DNA from: CAZNXJ01 sp964577115
GTDB lineage: Bacteria; Planctomycetota; Planctomycetia; Pirellulales; Pirellulaceae
DNA: 64,000 nt
Assembly (NCBI GenBank): GCA_964577115.1
Contig: CAZNXJ010000013.1
Span: 93,128-157,127, forward strand
Direction of reading: 5' to 3'
Numbering within the stretch: the first letter of the stretch is position 1; the number at the start of each line of letters is the position of its first letter. Positions 36,294 through 45,869 of the stretch are shown here, one piece after another. Both the position numbers and the translations under genes were made by a program. The notes under the pieces were generated by a model that saw only the letters and a list, made by a program, of their open reading frames with translations, had not been told where the DNA came from and searched no databases.

Positions 36294-36524
36294 CTAGTTT
36301 CCAGGCGCCTTTAGCGAGATCACTCGCCCGCGGCTCGTCTCTTCAATCTCCACTTTGTCTTCCCGCGCGAGCCAGCCAATCCCCTGCATAATCAGATCGC
36401 GAGGGGCGTCGATAGACTTCACGAGCTTTGCGAGCGACATCGGGCCTTGAGCGTTCAGCGTCTGCCAGATGGCTCCCGCGGTTTCACCAATTTGCATGGT
36501 TGTCGTTGAGACCATTGTATCCAT
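36294..36524 (-). CDS. DUF2582-type winged-helix protein
   Basis: A 76-residue small protein with the pattern of DUF2582/wHTH_10: GETAGAIWQTLNAQGPMSL, then APRDLIMQGIGWLAREDKVEI. This is a single winged helix-turn-helix domain. Such proteins are presumed DNA-binding, but their targets are mostly unknown. A GAGGAG lies about eight bases before the ATG at 36524, which decides the start over the longer frame. It sits upstream of the hypothetical gene at 36268 and could be a small operon with it. Confidence 0.85.
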   Translation of the reverse strand: MDTMVSTTTMQIGETAGAIWQTLNAQGPMSLAKLVKSIDAPRDLIMQGIGWLAREDKVEIEETSRGRVISLKAPGN

Positions 36525-36700
36525 GGAGCACTGCTCCTCTTTGCTAACCGAGGTTCGTCCTCGACGATCCGCTGTCACTGGCACACCCGCCACTTAGTTT
36601 AACCGACTCGTCTTGGAGAAAAACCACGGGCGTTCTCTGGGCGGTTCCCCTCAAGTATGGCTCAAAGCCCGGCCCCGGGCCGATAATGCTTCTCGCCACG

Positions 36701-39700
36701 CTACGGACTGTCGCCCAGCGGCTCGATGTACAGCGGCAGATGGCGGTAGTGGACTTCGAGCGACAACAGGTTCAGCGCCGTCACGTAGTTCCGCCCCGCG
36801 TGCCCCGCCCAGCGGTCGGGGACCGGGGTGAGCGGATCCCAGCTACCCGCCATGGGGCCGGTCAGAATCTGCGTGTTGATCAGCAGCGGATAGAGCCGCC
36901 CGTTCCACGCCCGCCAGTCCTCGCCCCCCATGTGAAACATCACCTGTGTCGCGTAATACCAGTAGTAGGTGTCGCGTTGGCGGGACAGGAGAGGATCGGC
37001 GGGGCCGCCAAGCGCCGGGAGGTTGTCGCGGAGGTACTTCGCACCGGCCTGCATTTGCGGGGTAGAGCGATCCCAGCCGGTGTAGAGCCGCATTAGCAGG
37101 CCGACGGCGGTCATTGTCGCGCTCGGTTTGCGGCCATGCCGCTGTTCGACCGTGTCGGGAGCCTCCGGGTTATAGACGTATAGGTGCGGTTGTTCGGGCG
37201 AGGCCTGCGCTCGGTCCAGCCACTTCACGATTCCCGCGTACGTTTTCTGCGGAATCTCGAGCCCGGCCAGTTCGCCGCTCTTGAGCGCCATCATCATCCA
37301 ACCGGTCACCGATGTGTCGCTACTGTAGTTGGGTGTATAACGCCAGCCTCCGAGGTTCTCTTCCTGCGTCGCCACAATGAAGTCGATCGCTCGCTGAGCC
37401 GGCTCGCGGAGGTCAGGGTCCTGCGTCATGCCGTAGGCTTCGCAGAGCGCGAGCGTGGCGATCCCGTGGCTGTACAGCCGCGCGTAGCGGTTCGACTCTT
37501 CGTCGGCTTCGAGATACAAGCAGCCGTCTTCGTCCTGGGCGGCGACGAGCAGGTCGAGTCCGGCTTGGACCACGCGTGCGTAATGGTCCTGCTTGTGCGT
37601 GTACCCGGCACCTTGAAAGGCGAGCAGCGCCAGAGCGGTGGCCGCGGTATCGGAGTTCATGGCGGGCCGTTCATCCCCGGGCACGGTCAACGACCAGCGG
37701 CCATCTTCGAACTGCTGGCGAGCGAGATAGATGAGCCCCATTTCGATGGCTTTTTCCGTCTCGGGCGAGAGCGGGTTGCCGCCTGGTTCGCCGCTGCGCC
37801 GGCTCATCCGCTGCCGGAATGCTTCGGCCGCTACGACCGGCGCGGGGTTCAACTGAGCTTCGCCGCCAACGTCACGCCGTGGGAACCGGGTCAACCGCGA
37901 TTGAATGTCGACGCTGTCGATGGCCGCTCGGCGATCGTCCAATCCCACGTCCCGCGCCGGCATGGCTTCGAGCCCGCCGGGGCCTGGTAGCGCGTCCACT
38001 TCGACAGGCAGCGAGGCCGCGAGTCGGTCGAGTGCACCGTCGAGGTCGCGGTCGGCCAGTTCCAGTGCGGGTTGCGACGCGGAAGCCGGCGGAGCCGTTG
38101 AGGAGATATTGAGCGCCGCGAGCGGATCGGCGGCCGCGGTGGCTGGGCCGGCTGCGAGTTGCCGGCGGACAAGCGTCTCAGACGGCGAATGTTCGACAAG
38201 TTCATCGCCGGGGTTCCCGGGCCTCGACGGCCGCTCGGCGGTACCAGCGAGCCTTCCCGGTTCGCTCGGACTGACAACTTCCTGGTTCAGAGGCCCATCC
38301 GGCAGGGCCGTTCCCGTTTCACGCCGTTCGACCGATACGCCGGCGGCGAGCGGCATCGCGGCGACATCGGCGGATGTTGTCGAGGGCAGGGGAGCGTCGA
38401 ACGTGGCGAGCGGAGCGCCGAGCGAATCGTTGCCGATGGTCACGCTCCGGCTGCTGCGCTGGAGCGGCTGCCGGCCGCCGCCGGGCAGCGGATCACCAGC
38501 GGCCGCGTCGGCGGCCTCGGCCCGCGGCGCCTCGCTCGCCGCCACGTCGCCGGCCGTGAATGGCGCGTCCAGCCCCGGCCGTTCAGCTCGCCGCAGCTGC
38601 GACGCCCCTAGCAGCTCGGATTGATTCGGCTCGGCAACGGGCCCGGCGAGCGCCGCCGCAGCCGGCTCGCCGGACATGCGGCTGTCACCTCCGGCATCGG
38701 TGCGTGCCGGAGCGGTCGCGGCGGGCGAGGCGTCCAGGGCGAGCGGCATCGCGCCGCCGTCCCCGCGTGGCGCTTCAATGGTCGCGGCCTGGCTATCAAC
38801 GTCCAGCGCTGCCTGGCTCGAACCCGATCGCGCGATGGATTCGGCGGCGCGCTGCTGAGCCAGATTGATTTCGGGCTGCCCGCCGCCCGAGCCGCGGCTA
38901 TTCTGCATCTGCGGGATCACTCGCGGCGGTCCCACGTCGACCTGCAACGTTCCCGGCTCGGCAGACACCGCTCCCAGCTCGGCCCTCGTCGCCGCCTGCT
39001 GCAGACTTGCGCTCGCTGCGGCCTGTAGCGATCCGTCAGGCGGGGCGGCGGGTTTCGAGGCGTACACCTCGGTGTTCGCATCGGTTTGCGAGCCCGGTAC
39101 CGGCGCGTCGGCTCGCGACCGGCCGAGCGGTGCGCGGCTGCTGGGCGAGAGGGCGAGCGGATCGTTTTCGGCGCGCGTCGCGCGAGCGCGCGTCGCCGCG
39201 CCCGAAGCTGTCGCTGCCGGACTGTCCGCGGATGGGGCTAAGCGGTCGAGGTTTGGCGAGTAGCCCGCGCCGGCCGTTCCGTCCGTCGCGCGGGCGAGTG
39301 CCGTGGGAGCAGGCGCCGCCGTTGCCGGAGCCGGCTCGGCGACCTGCACCGCCGGGCTTTCGACCGGAACGGGGCTGCTGGCCAGCGGCGCGTCACGCAG
39401 GGCGCGCTGCGGTGCCGGCGTCGGACGCTGCTGAGCGGCAACAGTGGGGAGCGGGGATTCGACAGCACGCAGCGATGGTGTGCGCGCCGATTCCAACGTG
39501 CGGCTCAGCAACGGCTCATCCCGTGGTTGCTGGCGTTCCGTCGTCAGGGCCGGCGTCGGGACGTTTTGCCGGGCCACCTCGGACGGTGTCGGCCGCAGGC
39601 CATCGCGCGTGGTCTCGGGAGAACGGCTGGGTACGGGATCCTCCGTCGGCCCCCGCGCCGGGCGTTCGACCGCCGCCGTGGCGGACTCGGTCGGTACACT

Positions 39701-40885
39701 CGTCACCGACCGCTCGGTGCGCCTCGGTTGGCGGTTCTGAGCCGGATCGGGGGTGGCAGCGACGAGCGGCTGCCGGTCCACGTTGTTCTCGCGCCGCTGA
39801 GCGGACCGCGCAATCTCGGTGGCCGCGCGAATGTCAGCGTCGATACGTCCAAGTGTTGGCGGAGTGGCGTTGGCCAGTCGTTCGGTTGGCTCGTCGCGAG
39901 GCGCCAGCCGCGGAGGCGTTTGTGGCTGAAGCGGAGCGTTCGAGCGGCTCGCGTCCGTGGCGACGGCGGGCTGGGAGGAATTGCGAGCCCGTTCGAGTTG
40001 CGGTGCAGTCGCGGTCGCTTGCCCAGGCGGGTGAGGCTCCGCGCGCGGCGTCTGCCGAGCCACCTGTTGTTGCTCGGGAACGTTTGCCGCCGAGCGTTCC
40101 ACGGCGGGCGCCGTGGAACGCTTTTCCATCTCGGTCGCCGAGGCTTCCGGCCGTGCCTCCGGCTGAGGCGCTCGGGCCGGCGCTTCGGCCAATCGTTCGG
40201 CCTGTTCCTCGGCCGCCAGCCGCGGCCTCAAATTGCGGCTCAGCTGCGCCGGATGCTCGCGTCGCCGTGGCATCGACTCGGGCGTCCGCTGCTTGTTGAC
40301 GATACTCGGGTGCGCCGTCGGCTGGGGCTCGACAACCGGCTGCGGCTGAAGTTCGAGCGGCGATTGATCGGCCACGCTTCGCTGCGGTTCCAGTATCTCG
40401 ACCGGCGGCGTCGGCGCTTCGGTCTCGACCGGCCGCGCGAAATCCGGCCGCCGGTTGCCTTGATGGGCGAACCGATAGCTGGAAAAGTCACGCGTCATGC
40501 GCCGCGCCTTGCGGCGCATCACGTCCTCGTTGCGCGCGACGCGTGTCGGCGTCTTCGTACCCACCTCGACGTTCTTGATCGCTACGAGCAGGCCGAGATG
40601 AATCAGCATGCTGGCCAAGAGCGCAAACTGCATCGTCCGCCGCATCCACCGCCGGCTGATCATTCGGGAGGCGACGAGGCTGGCGATGACGAGCACCGGA
40701 ATGGCGATGAGCCAGGTGCGCGCGCTGAGCAGCCAGCGGGGATCGTCGAAGCGTAGTAGCGCGAGCGCCACGCCCAGCAGGAAGCCGCCGAGCACGATCA
40801 GGGCCACGTCCATGGGCCAATGGAGGTCGTCCGCTGCCTGATCGGCAATCGGAGCTCGGCGGATAACGCGACGAACTTCCGTCAT
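36701..40885 (-). CDS. Giant membrane-anchored protein with C-terminal terpene-cyclase-like alpha-toroid
   Basis: A 1394-residue protein. Three membrane segments lie within the first 105 residues (around 25-44, 56-76 and 84-104). About 900 residues of low-complexity Ala/Pro/Arg/Ser/Thr-rich sequence follow. The last 340 residues are an ordered alpha/alpha-toroid of the prenyltransferase/squalene-oxidase-repeat type: YLARQQFEDGRWSL, AAQDEDGCLYLEADEE, ATQEENLGGWRYTP. No DxDD cyclase motif is seen, so catalysis as an SHC is unlikely. Placement just downstream of ExbD (22-base gap) suggests a partner of the ExbB-ExbD motor, reaching into the periplasm through a long flexible stalk. A TTG 39 bases upstream is a less likely start. 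Confidence 0.85.
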   Translation of the reverse strand: MTEVRRVIRRAPIADQAADDLHWPMDVALIVLGGFLLGVALALLRFDDPRWLLSARTWLIAIPVLVIASLVASRMISRRWMRRTMQFALLASMLIHLGLLVAIKNVEVGTKTPTRVARNEDVMRRKARRMTRDFSSYRFAHQGNRRPDFARPVETEAPTPPVEILEPQRSVADQSPLELQPQPVVEPQPTAHPSIVNKQRTPESMPRRREHPAQLSRNLRPRLAAEEQAERLAEAPARAPQPEARPEASATEMEKRSTAPAVERSAANVPEQQQVARQTPRAEPHPPGQATATAPQLERARNSSQPAVATDASRSNAPLQPQTPPRLAPRDEPTERLANATPPTLGRIDADIRAATEIARSAQRRENNVDRQPLVAATPDPAQNRQPRRTERSVTSVPTESATAAVERPARGPTEDPVPSRSPETTRDGLRPTPSEVARQNVPTPALTTERQQPRDEPLLSRTLESARTPSLRAVESPLPTVAAQQRPTPAPQRALRDAPLASSPVPVESPAVQVAEPAPATAAPAPTALARATDGTAGAGYSPNLDRLAPSADSPAATASGAATRARATRAENDPLALSPSSRAPLGRSRADAPVPGSQTDANTEVYASKPAAPPDGSLQAAASASLQQAATRAELGAVSAEPGTLQVDVGPPRVIPQMQNSRGSGGGQPEINLAQQRAAESIARSGSSQAALDVDSQAATIEAPRGDGGAMPLALDASPAATAPARTDAGGDSRMSGEPAAAALAGPVAEPNQSELLGASQLRRAERPGLDAPFTAGDVAASEAPRAEAADAAAGDPLPGGGRQPLQRSSRSVTIGNDSLGAPLATFDAPLPSTTSADVAAMPLAAGVSVERRETGTALPDGPLNQEVVSPSEPGRLAGTAERPSRPGNPGDELVEHSPSETLVRRQLAAGPATAAADPLAALNISSTAPPASASQPALELADRDLDGALDRLAASLPVEVDALPGPGGLEAMPARDVGLDDRRAAIDSVDIQSRLTRFPRRDVGGEAQLNPAPVVAAEAFRQRMSRRSGEPGGNPLSPETEKAIEMGLIYLARQQFEDGRWSLTVPGDERPAMNSDTAATALALLAFQGAGYTHKQDHYARVVQAGLDLLVAAQDEDGCLYLEADEESNRYARLYSHGIATLALCEAYGMTQDPDLREPAQRAIDFIVATQEENLGGWRYTPNYSSDTSVTGWMMMALKSGELAGLEIPQKTYAGIVKWLDRAQASPEQPHLYVYNPEAPDTVEQRHGRKPSATMTAVGLLMRLYTGWDRSTPQMQAGAKYLRDNLPALGGPADPLLSRQRDTYYWYYATQVMFHMGGEDWRAWNGRLYPLLINTQILTGPMAGSWDPLTPVPDRWAGHAGRNYVTALNLLSLEVHYRHLPLYIEPLGDSP

Positions 40886-40907
40886 GTGCCCTTTGGTGCC
40901 TCCGCCG

Positions 40908-41318
40908 CTATTCGTCCGCGTCAAACGTGTAGTCCTCGATGCCGTACTTTTTGCACACGTTCAGCGCTTGGATGACGTAATCCAGGGCGACTCGCTTGTC
41001 CGCCCGGATGTTGATCGATTGTTGGAGCGGATTGTTGACCGCCGCACGCTGGATGACACGGTCGAGTTCGTCGAGGCTGAGCCGAGCGTTCTCGACGAAA
41101 TAATTCCCCTGCTCGTCGATGTTCACAATGATCTGCGAGGGAGCGACCGTCATCGGCATGGCTTCGCTGGCCGTCGGCAGCAGCACGTCCAGCTCGCGAT
41201 CCTCTTCGGCTAGTCGCGTGGCGACGAGGAAAAAGATCAGTAGCAAGAACACCACGTCGATAAGCGGCGTGAGGTTCAAGTACGACGTCGCCATTCCCTT
41301 TTTAATTTCGATGGTCAT
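40908..41318 (-). CDS. ExbD/TolR-family biopolymer transport protein
   Basis: A 136-residue protein with one N-terminal membrane helix. The segment NLTPLIDVVFLLLIFFLV carries the proton-pathway Asp21 that is essential in ExbD/TolR. The rest is periplasmic (DEQGNYFVENARLSLDELD). It lies 12 bases after ExbB and 22 before the giant protein, so all are one transcription unit. It would convert the proton motive force into movement with ExbB. Confidence 0.93.
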   Translation of the reverse strand: MTIEIKKGMATSYLNLTPLIDVVFLLLIFFLVATRLAEEDRELDVLLPTASEAMPMTVAPSQIIVNIDEQGNYFVENARLSLDELDRVIQRAAVNNPLQQSINIRADKRVALDYVIQALNVCKKYGIEDYTFDADE

Positions 41319-41330
41319 CGTAGCGGGCCG

Positions 41331-42206
41331 CTATGTCGAGCTGGTCTCGGCGGTTTCCACGGCGGGAGCGGCCGCGGGTTCGTCCGGCCCTCCAAACCGC
41401 ACACGTCCCTCGTACCGCTCGACGTGAGGCATTAGATTGAACAGCAGTTCGTCAATCTGATGGAACACGTTCACGATGCGGCCTTCAAAGTAGTGCGAGA
41501 GGATCGTGGCGGGGATGGCCACGGCGAGCCCTGCAAGCGTCGTGACAAGCGCAAGATAAATGCCCTCGGCCAGGTACTCCGCTTTGTTCTGGCCGGGCAG
41601 CATCTGCGTAGTATCGTGGAACGCGCGGATCATGCCCCACACGGTTCCCATCAGCCCCATCAGCGGGCTGACGCCGGCGGCGAGGTTCAACCAGCGCACG
41701 TTGTTGTACTGGCGCTGCGCCTCGCGCTGGCTTGCTTCCTGGACCGAATGTTCGACTTCGCTGTGTGGGCGGCCGACTTTCATCAGCATCGCCTTGATCA
41801 CGTTCGCCGCAGGGGACGGATAGCGCTGACAAACGCGGAACGCTTCGCGCGGCTGGAACCCGCCGGGCGCACTGCCAAGCCGTCCCAGTTCGTCGACCAG
41901 CGCCCGAGGCAGCACGCGCTGCGCGCGCAGACCGATGAACCGTTCGACGGACGCCGCTACGGCGATCACCGACATCGCCACGATCGGCAGCATCCACCAG
42001 CGCGAATCCCAAAACAGCGCGAACAGGTCGAGCCCTTCTTCTCGGGACGGCAGTACACGGTCCTCGTCCGCCGGCGCTGCCTCGTTGGGGGCCTCGGCCT
42101 GCTGAGCGACCACGCGCGGGCTGCTCATCAGTGCGGCCGTGGCGGTGAGAAGGAGGCCCAGGGCCACGAGTTTCAGAAGCCAGGAGCCATCATGTCGAGA
42201 GAACAT
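41331..42206 (-). CDS. ExbB/TolQ/MotA-family proton channel
   Basis: A 291-residue membrane protein with an N-terminal signal-like segment (LLKLVALGLLLTATAALM), a linker rich in Glu/Ala/Pro, then three membrane helices. The last two carry the conserved blocks LNLAAGVSPLMGLMGTVWG and GIYLALVTTLAGLAVAIPA of the MotA/TolQ/ExbB proton channel family. It partners the ExbD at 40908. The extra N-terminal segment is found in some ExbB proteins of outer-membrane energising systems. Confidence 0.93.
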   Translation of the reverse strand: MFSRHDGSWLLKLVALGLLLTATAALMSSPRVVAQQAEAPNEAAPADEDRVLPSREEGLDLFALFWDSRWWMLPIVAMSVIAVAASVERFIGLRAQRVLPRALVDELGRLGSAPGGFQPREAFRVCQRYPSPAANVIKAMLMKVGRPHSEVEHSVQEASQREAQRQYNNVRWLNLAAGVSPLMGLMGTVWGMIRAFHDTTQMLPGQNKAEYLAEGIYLALVTTLAGLAVAIPATILSHYFEGRIVNVFHQIDELLFNLMPHVERYEGRVRFGGPDEPAAAPAVETAETSST

Positions 42207-42263
42207 AGGTAGTGCACGCGCGACCGCGTGCTGCCAGGTTGAGTGATAGCTCGTCGAACGGAA

Positions 42264-45200
42264 TTACAATGTGCCGATCGCACTGAGCCGCTTTTTCGCT
42301 TCCGCAGCCTCTTCGCTGTCGGCATGTTCCTGCACGACGTAGCCATAAAACTTCTTCGCGTTGGCCAGTGCTGCCGTGCGTTTATCCGTCGAGTCCGCTG
42401 TCTGGATCTGTACTTCAGCGCAGCGTCCCGCTTCGAACGCGGCTTTTGCCTGCCACTTGCGGATCTCGGGCGAAGCGTTTTCAGCGCCGTAGAGATACAT
42501 GACGCGCTGGAAATCGCGGATCGCCGCGTCGAATTTCTTCTGCGCGAACAGTACTTCGCCCATCATGAACCGCGCACGGGCTCCAACCGCATCCCGCCGC
42601 TCGGCCGCCACTTCGTAGTCCTTCAAGGCTTCCTCGAGCTTCCCGAGATTCTGCCGCGCCCAGCCGAGTTCATAATGCGCCTCCGCCAGGTACGGGGAAT
42701 TGGGGAAACGCTCGATGATCGGCGCGAGGAGTTCGATCGCTTTCTCCCACTGCTTGGTTTGCGCGGCGCTCTGGCCGCCGTGCAGCAGGGTCAGTGCTTC
42801 CATGCGTTCCGACGAAGGTTTCACATTCTGAGCACGCGCGAAGGCCTCCAGGGCCTCCGGATACTGCTCGTTCTGGAACAGCGACTCCGCGTGCATGAAG
42901 ACCGCATCACCATGGAGAATACCATCCGGGAAGCTGGCCATCTGTTCGGCGAACACTTCGGCCGACTTGTCGTATTGCTTCGCTTGGAAGTACGACCAGC
43001 CGAGCTTGTAGCTTGCCTTTTCTTTCAGCTCGGACAGCGTCGCGGCCGTCTTCGCCTTCGTGTATTGCTCGGCCGCTTCCGCGTACTTTTGCTGCTCATA
43101 CAGCCGCTCGGCGACGTGGAAATGCGCCTCGGCCGCCAGGGGGCTCTGCGGATGCTCGGCCGCCAGCTTTGCGAATTCCGCCAGCGCCTTTTCCGTCTCT
43201 CCCGCGCTGCGATACGCCCATGCCAGCTCGTACAGCATCTTGTCCGCGCCGGCGTATGTGGGATTCTCATCGAGCGCCCCGCGCAACGTCGCCGTGGCCG
43301 CGGCAAAGTCCTCGATCGCCACTTCGGCCAGCGCTCGCTCGTACAGAGCATCCGATTTTTGTGGCTGCTTCGGGTTTGTCGCCAGGAACTTGTTCAGGTC
43401 TTCAATGGCTTCGCGGTGCTGACCGGCCTGCCGCCGCGCCATGCCCGAAGCCAGCAGGGCGTCGTCGGCTAGCTCGTGCATTGGATGTTCGTTCACCAGT
43501 GCGACGAACGTCTCGGCCGCCGCCGGGTATTGAGCGAGCTTGAGCTGCGACCAGCCCACGCCGTACAGCGCGAAGGGAGCGAACAACGACGTCGGCCGAT
43601 TCTCGACGAGAGCGGAATAGGCCTCGAGCGCGTCCTGAAATTTGCCGGCCGAATAGAGGATTTCACCGAGCCGGTATTCGGCCTGGTCGGCAATCGTGCT
43701 CTGCGGGAAGTTCGCGATCAGCTCGCGCACTAGCCGCTCGGCGTCCTCGAGCCGATTCTGCCGCTGATGGCAGCGTGCCAAAAGCAGCATGGCTTCGTCG
43801 GCTTGCCGCCATTTGTTGTTCGTTTCGAGCGACTGCTGGAGGGCTGCGGCCGCGTCGTCGTACTGGTTCCGGTAGAAATGACTGGCGCCGATCAGGTACA
43901 AGGCCTCGGCGCTGAGCGCCGCATCGGTCAGCTCGTCGGCGAGCGGCCGGAGGTGCGCGATCGCCGCCTCGTATTGCCCCGCCAGGTAATCGACCAGTCC
44001 GATGCGCACACGCCACGCATCGCGATCGCTTCGGTCAGGGAAACGCTCGACGAGTGACACGAGCTTGCTGCGCGCGGCGGCGAAATCGCGCTGCTGCAAT
44101 GCGGCTTCGACATCCACAAACTCGGCGTCGGCCACGAGCCGATGGTCCGGGTAGGTTTGGGTGAAGCGCCGAGCGAGCGACTGCGCTTGCAGATAATCCT
44201 TCAGGTCCAAAGCGGCGAAGGCCGCGTTGTACAACGCCTGCGCGGCCAGGGGATGCGGCGGTTGCCGGTCTGCAATATTCAAGAACATCGCCAGCGACTC
44301 GGCACGCCGCTCTGGCTGTTCGTAATACGCATCCGCCAAATCCAGTTCGAGCTCCGCGCGGAACGGATGGTCGCCTTCGACTGCAAGCTGCTCGCGTGCA
44401 ATCCGCTCGGCTTCCGCCACCTGATCCTCGGCCAGCTTAACGCGAACAAGCCAGTGCGCGGCTTCGAAGGCGATCGCCCCACCGCGCTGCTGAGCGGCCA
44501 CGAGCCATTCGGTCGCCGCTGCTCGATTGCCCGCCCGGTACAGCGCTCGCCCGGCCGCCAGTTCCGCCTCCGCCGCGTACGTGGAATTTGGAAATCTCTG
44601 TGCGAGCTCCAAGTACAGCTCGGCTGCCTGTTCAAACTGCTCGAGGCTCGCGCGGGCAAACGCCTGCCGCAGCAGTGCGTAGTCGGCGGCCGCGAAATCC
44701 GGCACGGCGGCCACCTCGCCGAACAGGGCTTCGGCGGCTTCGATCTCGCCGGTCTGGAGCAGCGTTTCGGCCTTCCGCATGCGCACTTCCGTCACCAGGT
44801 CGCTTGTCGCACACCCGCTCAGGAAGCTGTCGTAGATTTCGCCGGCTTCCTGATATTGCTGAGTTTCTTCGAGCGCGACCCCCAGGGCGTAGAGGCCGTC
44901 GCAGCGCAGACGCGAGTCGGCGTGCTTGTTGATCAGCTCGCGATAGGAATCGACGGCTTCCGCCTTCTTGTCCTGAGCGTACAGCGATTCCCCGCGGAAG
45001 AAGAGCGCCTCGTCGCGGTGCTTGCCTTCGGGAAATTTCTCCAGCAGCTCGGTAAACGCCGTCACCGCCTCCGCGTACCGCTCGCGGTCGCCATTTTCGG
45101 CCGCCGAATAGAGGCACCAACCCAGGTTCAGGTACGCATCTTCAAGCAGTTCGAACTTGGGATATTGCCGAGTGACCGTGCGAAACGCCTCGATGGCTTT

Positions 45201-45497
45201 CGGCCACTCCTTGAGCTGTAGGTAGCACACGCCCTCGTAGTAGCGGGCTTTGGGAGCGAGCGGGTCGTTAGGGAATTTTTTCAGGAAGTTCGCCCACTCC
45301 TCCGCGGCCAGGTCGAAGGCCTTTTGGTTCTGAGCGTTCGCTGCGCCCTCGTAAATCTGAAGGGCTTCCACGGAACTTTCCGCGGCAGCAGCCGGCTGAC
45401 CCATTCCGGTATGGGTTGCGAGCTGCATAGTGACGAGTACCATCACCGGCATCATGCGCGCGAGGCGTCGCTTCGTCCCACGAAGTAAACTCGCCAT
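42264..45497 (-). CDS. Large periplasmic TPR-repeat protein
   Basis: A 1077-residue exported protein composed almost wholly of tetratricopeptide repeats of the YbgF/BamD type: AAEEWANFLKKFPNDPLAPKARYYEG, then many units ending in PDHRLVADAEF, FPQSTIADQAEYRLGEILY and similar. A signal peptide follows MASLLRGTKRRLARMMPVMV. The ATG at 45497 has a GGAG nine bases upstream; one at 45512 is also possible. The gene is first in the ExbB-ExbD unit and ends 57 bases before exbB. By analogy with YbgF in Tol-Pal it may coordinate the energised complex with the cell wall. Confidence 0.88.
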   Translation of the reverse strand: MASLLRGTKRRLARMMPVMVLVTMQLATHTGMGQPAAAAESSVEALQIYEGAANAQNQKAFDLAAEEWANFLKKFPNDPLAPKARYYEGVCYLQLKEWPKAIEAFRTVTRQYPKFELLEDAYLNLGWCLYSAAENGDRERYAEAVTAFTELLEKFPEGKHRDEALFFRGESLYAQDKKAEAVDSYRELINKHADSRLRCDGLYALGVALEETQQYQEAGEIYDSFLSGCATSDLVTEVRMRKAETLLQTGEIEAAEALFGEVAAVPDFAAADYALLRQAFARASLEQFEQAAELYLELAQRFPNSTYAAEAELAAGRALYRAGNRAAATEWLVAAQQRGGAIAFEAAHWLVRVKLAEDQVAEAERIAREQLAVEGDHPFRAELELDLADAYYEQPERRAESLAMFLNIADRQPPHPLAAQALYNAAFAALDLKDYLQAQSLARRFTQTYPDHRLVADAEFVDVEAALQQRDFAAARSKLVSLVERFPDRSDRDAWRVRIGLVDYLAGQYEAAIAHLRPLADELTDAALSAEALYLIGASHFYRNQYDDAAAALQQSLETNNKWRQADEAMLLLARCHQRQNRLEDAERLVRELIANFPQSTIADQAEYRLGEILYSAGKFQDALEAYSALVENRPTSLFAPFALYGVGWSQLKLAQYPAAAETFVALVNEHPMHELADDALLASGMARRQAGQHREAIEDLNKFLATNPKQPQKSDALYERALAEVAIEDFAAATATLRGALDENPTYAGADKMLYELAWAYRSAGETEKALAEFAKLAAEHPQSPLAAEAHFHVAERLYEQQKYAEAAEQYTKAKTAATLSELKEKASYKLGWSYFQAKQYDKSAEVFAEQMASFPDGILHGDAVFMHAESLFQNEQYPEALEAFARAQNVKPSSERMEALTLLHGGQSAAQTKQWEKAIELLAPIIERFPNSPYLAEAHYELGWARQNLGKLEEALKDYEVAAERRDAVGARARFMMGEVLFAQKKFDAAIRDFQRVMYLYGAENASPEIRKWQAKAAFEAGRCAEVQIQTADSTDKRTAALANAKKFYGYVVQEHADSEEAAEAKKRLSAIGTL

Positions 45498-45869
45498 ATG
45501 GGTCGGCTCCATTTCCAATCCTATAAAGCCCCAATTGCTCCAGGACGATTTTCCCACTTCTTCGGTCGCGCCACTAGTGCTTTGGTCCCGCGAAAAGGGT
45601 GGGTTCCTGATTTTGTACGATGGCTGTCCGAAGCTCGTACTCCCCAAGATCTTGGACGCCCAAGATGGCGCAGACGGCGAGGCCCGGCGGCCCCGCAGTA
45701 CGAACCCCAATAGGAAGGTACGCAAAAGCACTCGTCGTGGTTGCGAACAATGCTGTCCATTGTTGCGAATTAGCTATGCTGGACAAGCCGAAGTGCGGGC
45801 CGGTACGCGGCGAGCGCCGGCGGCGGGCGCGTGGGATTTTGTCATCACAACTTCTAGAAAGACGACTCT
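45498..45869. other. Divergent control region of TPR/ExbB operon and epimerase gene
   Basis: 372 bases without a believable CDS but with several inverted and direct repeats. There is a perfect 12-base palindrome CCAAGATCTTGG at 45644-45655 with a second CCAAGAT at 45659-45665, an inverted pair GTACGA/TCGTAC at 45615-45640, and the element at 45741-45769 listed separately. It probably holds promoters in both directions. Confidence 0.4.
45741..45769. promoter_or_regulatory. Operator-like repeat
   Basis: TTGCGAA occurs at 45741-45747 and again at 45763-45769, 22 bases apart (two helical turns). Nested between them is the inverted pair AACAATG (45746-45752) and CATTGTT (45758-45764) around a 5-base centre. 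A TATGCT at 45775-45780 may be a -10 element. The arrangement fits binding by a dimeric regulator upstream of the epimerase gene, which starts about 100 bases later. No regulator can be named. Confidence 0.4.
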
